Below, in pieces: positions 60,587 through 64,000 of a stretch of 64,000 bases of DNA. The stretch comes from Betaproteobacteria bacterium (GTDB lineage: Bacteria; Pseudomonadota; Gammaproteobacteria; Burkholderiales; Casimicrobiaceae): contig JADJWJ010000001.1 of NCBI GenBank assembly GCA_016716425.1, positions 369,001 through 433,000 on the forward strand. Reading direction: 5' to 3'. Every line of letters begins with the position of its first letter. The stretch's first letter is position 1. Below the pieces are notes generated by a model. It had not been told where the DNA came from, did not search any database, and was given only the letters and a program-made list of their open reading frames with translations. The position numbers and the translations under genes were made by a program.

Positions 60587-63500
60587 ATGACGCTCGTCGC
60601 GATCGCGTGGTTCGACTTCGTCCGCCGGCTGCGGATGGTGTCGACGTGGGTGTACTTCGTGCTGTTCGGCGTGCTGGCCGGCTTGTGGATGGCGGCGGCG
60701 GGCGGCGCGCTGGCGAGCGCATCCGTGAACTTCGGCGGCGACAAGGTGCTGATCAACGGACCCTACGCGCTGGCGATCGGCGTCGCGTTCCTGGGCTTCG
60801 CCGGCGTGACGGTGATCGGCTCGGTGGCGGGCCGCGCGGTCTTCCAGGACTACGAGTACGGCACGTGGCACTTCTTCTTCTCGGCGCCGATCCGCAAGCG
60901 CGACTACTTCTTCGGCCGGCTCGCCGGCGCGTGGCTGACGCTGGCGCTCGTGTTCGCGAGCATCGCGATCGGCATCGTCGTCGGCACGCACTGGCCAGGC
61001 GTGGACTCGGCACGGATCGTCGCGTCGCCGTCGTGGCAGAGCTTCGCCCGGCCGTACCTGCTGCTGCTGCTGCCGAACGTGCTGTGGCTGTCCGGCTGCT
61101 TCTTCGTGCTGGCGGCGCTGACGCGGCAGATGGCACCGGTGTACGTGGCCGGCGTGATCGTGCTGGTCGGGTACCTGCTCGCGCTCGACCTGATGGGCGA
61201 CATGGAGAACCGGACGCTCGCGGCGCTGGTCGACCCGTCGGGGGTGACGGCGCTCGACGTGCTCGTCCGCTACTGGACCGTCGCGCAGAAGAACGCCGCC
61301 GAGATCCCGCTCTCCGGCGAACTGCTGTGGAACCGTGCGCTCTGGCTCGGGCTCGGCGTGGCCGCGACCGCCGGCGGCTACGCGGCGTTCCGGATGCAGG
61401 CGGCGACTTCGACGGGCGCGCGCCGCAGCGCCGTGGTACCGGCGCCCGCGCCGGCGGCCGCGGCGGCAATGCCGGCGCTGTCGGCGGCGACCGTGGACCG
61501 CAGCGCGCGCGCCTACGCGCGCATGGTGCCGGGTCTCGCGCGCCTCTACCTGTCCGAGATCCTCCGGAGCCCGCGCTTCCTCGCCATCGTGCTGGCCGGC
61601 GTGCTGCTGGTGCTCGGCAACGCGGCGACGATGGGCGCGCTGTACGGCACCAACACCCACCCGCTGACCTACAAGGTGCTCGACGTCACCAGCGGCTTCT
61701 TTTCGCTCTTCGTGCTGATCGTGACGGCGATCTACGCGGGCGAGCTCGTCTGGCGGGAGCGCGACACCCGCATCGACGACATCACCGACAGCGCGCCGGC
61801 GCCGACGTGGCTCGCGTTCCTCGCCAAGCTCGGCGCGCTGTTCGCGCTGCAGGCGGTGCTGATGCTCGTCGTGCTCGGGTGCGGCGTCGGCGTGCAACTC
61901 GCGCAGGGATACACGCGCATCGAGCTGTCGCATTACCTGATCGAACTCTTCGTGCTGCAGCTCCCGGGGTTCTTTCTGATCGCCGTGCTCGCGTTGACCC
62001 TCCATACGCTCGTCGACAACAAGTACGTCGGCCACTTCGTCGTGCTGCTCGTGTTCCTGGTCTCGTCGCGGCTGCCCGACTTCGGCTTCGAGGACCGGCT
62101 GTACCGGTACGCGAGCCGGCCGGAGGTCGTGTACTCGGACCTGAACGGCTACGGCCACTTCCTGCCGGCGGTGTTCTGGTTCCGGCTGTACTGGGGAGCG
62201 TTCGCCGTGCTGCTGCTGGTGCTGGCGTACGCCTTCTGGGTGCGCGGCCGCGATGGCGGCCTCCGCGGACGCCTGCGGGTCGCGGTCGCGCGCATGACGG
62301 CGCCCGCGTGGAAGGTCGCGGGCGCGGCGGGTGCGGTGTTCGTCGCCACCGGCGCGTGGATCGGGTACAACACGCACGTCGTCAACCCGTACGTCACGCG
62401 CGACGCGCGCAACCGGCTCGCGGCGGACTACGAACGCACGTACAAGCCGCTCGCCGCCGCGCCGCAGCCCAAGGTCACGGCGTCGGCCATGCACGTCGAC
62501 ATCTTCCCGTACGAGCAGCGGGCGCGCGTGGCCGGCACGCTGACGCTCGGCAACACGTCGGGCGCGCCGATCGCCGACCTCTACGTCCACTGGCCGCGGT
62601 CGGCGCGCGTGCAGCGGATGGCGTTCGACGTGCCGGCCACGCTTGCGGCGGAAGTGCCGGCGATGCGCTGGCACCACTACCGGCTGGCCGCGCCGATGGC
62701 GCCCGGCGCCGCGATCGAGCTCACGTTCGACCTCGAGTACGGTGCGCGCGGCTTCCGCAACGACGGCGCCGATCCGGTCGTGCTCGCCAACGGCACGTTC
62801 CTCAACCCCGGCCTGACGCCGGAAACCGCGCTCATCCCGAGCTTCGGCTACGACGAGAGCGCCGAGTTGCGCTCCGACAGCGACCGGAAGAAGTTCGGGC
62901 TCGCGCCGCGCCCGCGAATGCCCGACCTGGACGACCGCGCGCGCCACCAGCAGAGCGCGCTGACCCGCGACGCCGACTTCATCGCGTACCGCGCGACCGT
63001 GTGCACGGCGGCCGACCAGCTGCCGATCACGTCCGGCTACGTCGAGCGCGACTGGACCGAGGGCGGCCGCCGCTGCATCGCCTACCGGATGGATTCGCCG
63101 ATGGCCGCGATCTACCCATTCGTGTCGGCGCGCTACGCGGTGGCCCGCGACGTGTGGAAGGGCCCGGACGGCGACGTCGCGATCGAGATCGACTACCACC
63201 CGGGCCACGAGTACAACCTCGACCGGATGATCGCCGGCGTGAAGGACTCGCTGGCCTACTTTACGCGCCACTTCGGGCCCTACCAGCACCGGATCGTGCG
63301 CATCGTCGAGTTCCCGCGCTTCTCGCGCAGCGCCGGGTTCGCCGAGTCGTTCCCGAACACGGTGCCGTTCAACGAGGCCATCGGCTTCACGGCGAAGGTC
63401 GACGACGGCGATCCGAAGGACGTCGATTATCCGTACTTCGTCACCGCGCACGAGGTCGCGCACCAGTGGTGGGCGCACCAGGAGGTCCCGGCGAACGTGC

Positions 63501-64000
63501 AGGGCGCCGAGTTCGTCACCGAGAGCCTGGCCGAATACTCGGCGCTGATGGTGCTGAAGCACAGGTACGGCGACGCGAAGATGCGGCGGTTCCTGCGCTA
63601 CGAGCTCGACAAGTATCTCGCGGGCCGCGGTTCCGAGCAGAAGGGCGAGCAGCCGCTGCTGCGCGCGGACGGCGCCGCGTACGTCCACTACCAGAAGGGC
63701 GCGCTGGCGCTGTACGCGCTGCAGGACGCGATCGGCGAGGCGGCGATGGACGACGCGCTGTCGGCGTTCGTCGCACGCTGGCGCTTCAAGGGGCCGCCGT
63801 ACGCGACGTCGCGCGACCTCGTCGCCGAATTGCGGCGGGTGACGCCCCCCGGGCAGCAGGGGCTGATCGAGGACCTCTTCGAGACGATCACGCTCTACGA
63901 CGACCGCGCGGTGAGCGCCACGGCGCGCAAGCGCAGCGACGGCGCGTACGACGTCGACCTCGTGGTGCTGGCGCGGAAGATGCGCAGCGACGGCGGCGGC
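60587..64000 (+). CDS. ABC-2 permease fused to M1-family metallopeptidase (cut by window edge)
   Basis: At least 1138 codons, open at the window end. Residues 1 to about 590 hold two sets of six transmembrane segments of ABC-2 type (first at VSTWVYFVLFGVLAGLW, second around ILRSPRFLAIVLAGVLLVLG). The rest is an M1 peptidase: HEVAHQWW (zinc site) and ESLAEYSALMV (third zinc ligand Glu), preceded by GFAESFPNTVPF, the place of the GxMEN exopeptidase loop. Such fused proteins are known in Proteobacteria with an adjacent ATPase; they are thought to process a peptide during export. The minus strand carries a long open frame that I regard as a shadow. Confidence 0.88.
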   Translation, partial: MTLVAIAWFDFVRRLRMVSTWVYFVLFGVLAGLWMAAAGGALASASVNFGGDKVLINGPYALAIGVAFLGFAGVTVIGSVAGRAVFQDYEYGTWHFFFSAPIRKRDYFFGRLAGAWLTLALVFASIAIGIVVGTHWPGVDSARIVASPSWQSFARPYLLLLLPNVLWLSGCFFVLAALTRQMAPVYVAGVIVLVGYLLALDLMGDMENRTLAALVDPSGVTALDVLVRYWTVAQKNAAEIPLSGELLWNRALWLGLGVAATAGGYAAFRMQAATSTGARRSAVVPAPAPAAAAAMPALSAATVDRSARAYARMVPGLARLYLSEILRSPRFLAIVLAGVLLVLGNAATMGALYGTNTHPLTYKVLDVTSGFFSLFVLIVTAIYAGELVWRERDTRIDDITDSAPAPTWLAFLAKLGALFALQAVLMLVVLGCGVGVQLAQGYTRIELSHYLIELFVLQLPGFFLIAVLALTLHTLVDNKYVGHFVVLLVFLVSSRLPDFGFEDRLYRYASRPEVVYSDLNGYGHFLPAVFWFRLYWGAFAVLLLVLAYAFWVRGRDGGLRGRLRVAVARMTAPAWKVAGAAGAVFVATGAWIGYNTHVVNPYVTRDARNRLAADYERTYKPLAAAPQPKVTASAMHVDIFPYEQRARVAGTLTLGNTSGAPIADLYVHWPRSARVQRMAFDVPATLAAEVPAMRWHHYRLAAPMAPGAAIELTFDLEYGARGFRNDGADPVVLANGTFLNPGLTPETALIPSFGYDESAELRSDSDRKKFGLAPRPRMPDLDDRARHQQSALTRDADFIAYRATVCTAADQLPITSGYVERDWTEGGRRCIAYRMDSPMAAIYPFVSARYAVARDVWKGPDGDVAIEIDYHPGHEYNLDRMIAGVKDSLAYFTRHFGPYQHRIVRIVEFPRFSRSAGFAESFPNTVPFNEAIGFTAKVDDGDPKDVDYPYFVTAHEVAHQWWAHQEVPANVQGAEFVTESLAEYSALMVLKHRYGDAKMRRFLRYELDKYLAGRGSEQKGEQPLLRADGAAYVHYQKGALALYALQDAIGEAAMDDALSAFVARWRFKGPPYATSRDLVAELRRVTPPGQQGLIEDLFETITLYDDRAVSATARKRSDGAYDVDLVVLARKMRSDGGG

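Overview
The window is very GC-rich (about 70%) and almost fully coding. It looks like a chromosomal segment of a betaproteobacterium, probably Burkholderiales-like. The reasons are the DUF1631 protein, TrxC, bactofilin, DUF3301, DUF3750, a methanethiol-oxidase operon and GC-rich intergenic repeats. The taxonomic call is inference. I see no tRNA, rRNA, phage, insertion sequence or CRISPR array.

Layout. 1-1.8 kb: a 5'-truncated DUF1631 gene and a HExxH lipoprotein gene whose N-terminal frame carries four 60-bp tandem repeats. 1.9-17.1 kb: a long plus-strand block. It begins with an ICMT-like methyltransferase and a trio made of two paralogous serine hydrolases around a frameshifted condensation/WS-DGAT-like acyltransferase. 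The core follows (6.0-14.9 kb): FabL-type enoyl reductase, FabG ketoreductase, AcpXL-like carrier protein, double-hotdog FabA/FabZ-like dehydratase, FabF-type ketosynthase, Cys-to-Ser ketosynthase partner, a single-chain AcpS::LpxL-type acyltransferase fusion, and an LpxO-like hydroxylase. Gene content and order resemble the rhizobial acpXL-fabZXL-fabF2XL-fabF1XL-lpxXL locus, which makes very-long-chain acyl groups for lipid A. This is the most interesting system here. TerC and an iron-type transhydrogenase follow.

17-24 kb (minus strand): a methanethiol oxidase operon (mtoX, SCO1/SenC, MauG/CCP-type dihaem protein), then a secreted protein, an SDR and a methyltransferase. 23.6-31.9 kb: small secreted and membrane proteins, a lyase-like propeller, a dienelactone hydrolase, a peptidoglycan peptidase, and a two-gene GMC dehydrogenase. 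32-45 kb: a nuclease-like protein, an MFS exporter, hydrolases, a MliC-like inhibitor, a collapsed quinoprotein remnant, a LysR/NmrA divergent pair, CBS and aldo-keto reductase genes, and a DUF4397 lipoprotein. 45-58 kb: TrxC, bactofilin, a DapA-family aldolase, a lytic transglycosylase, dodecin, an RraA-like protein with a GMC oxidoreductase, a membrane/2Fe-2S/cyclase-like fusion, and lipoproteins. 58-64 kb: a degenerate Mrr-like protein, DUF3750, and an ABC exporter whose permease is fused to an M1 peptidase and runs off the window.

Repeats matter. A GC-rich hairpin-forming element fills the spacer exactly from a TAG stop to the next ATG at three sites (6749, 11099, 60512). Other repeat families sit at 1509, 7902 and in several palindromes. 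Repeated in-operon spacers could tune relative expression of the fatty-acid-type genes; that is inference.
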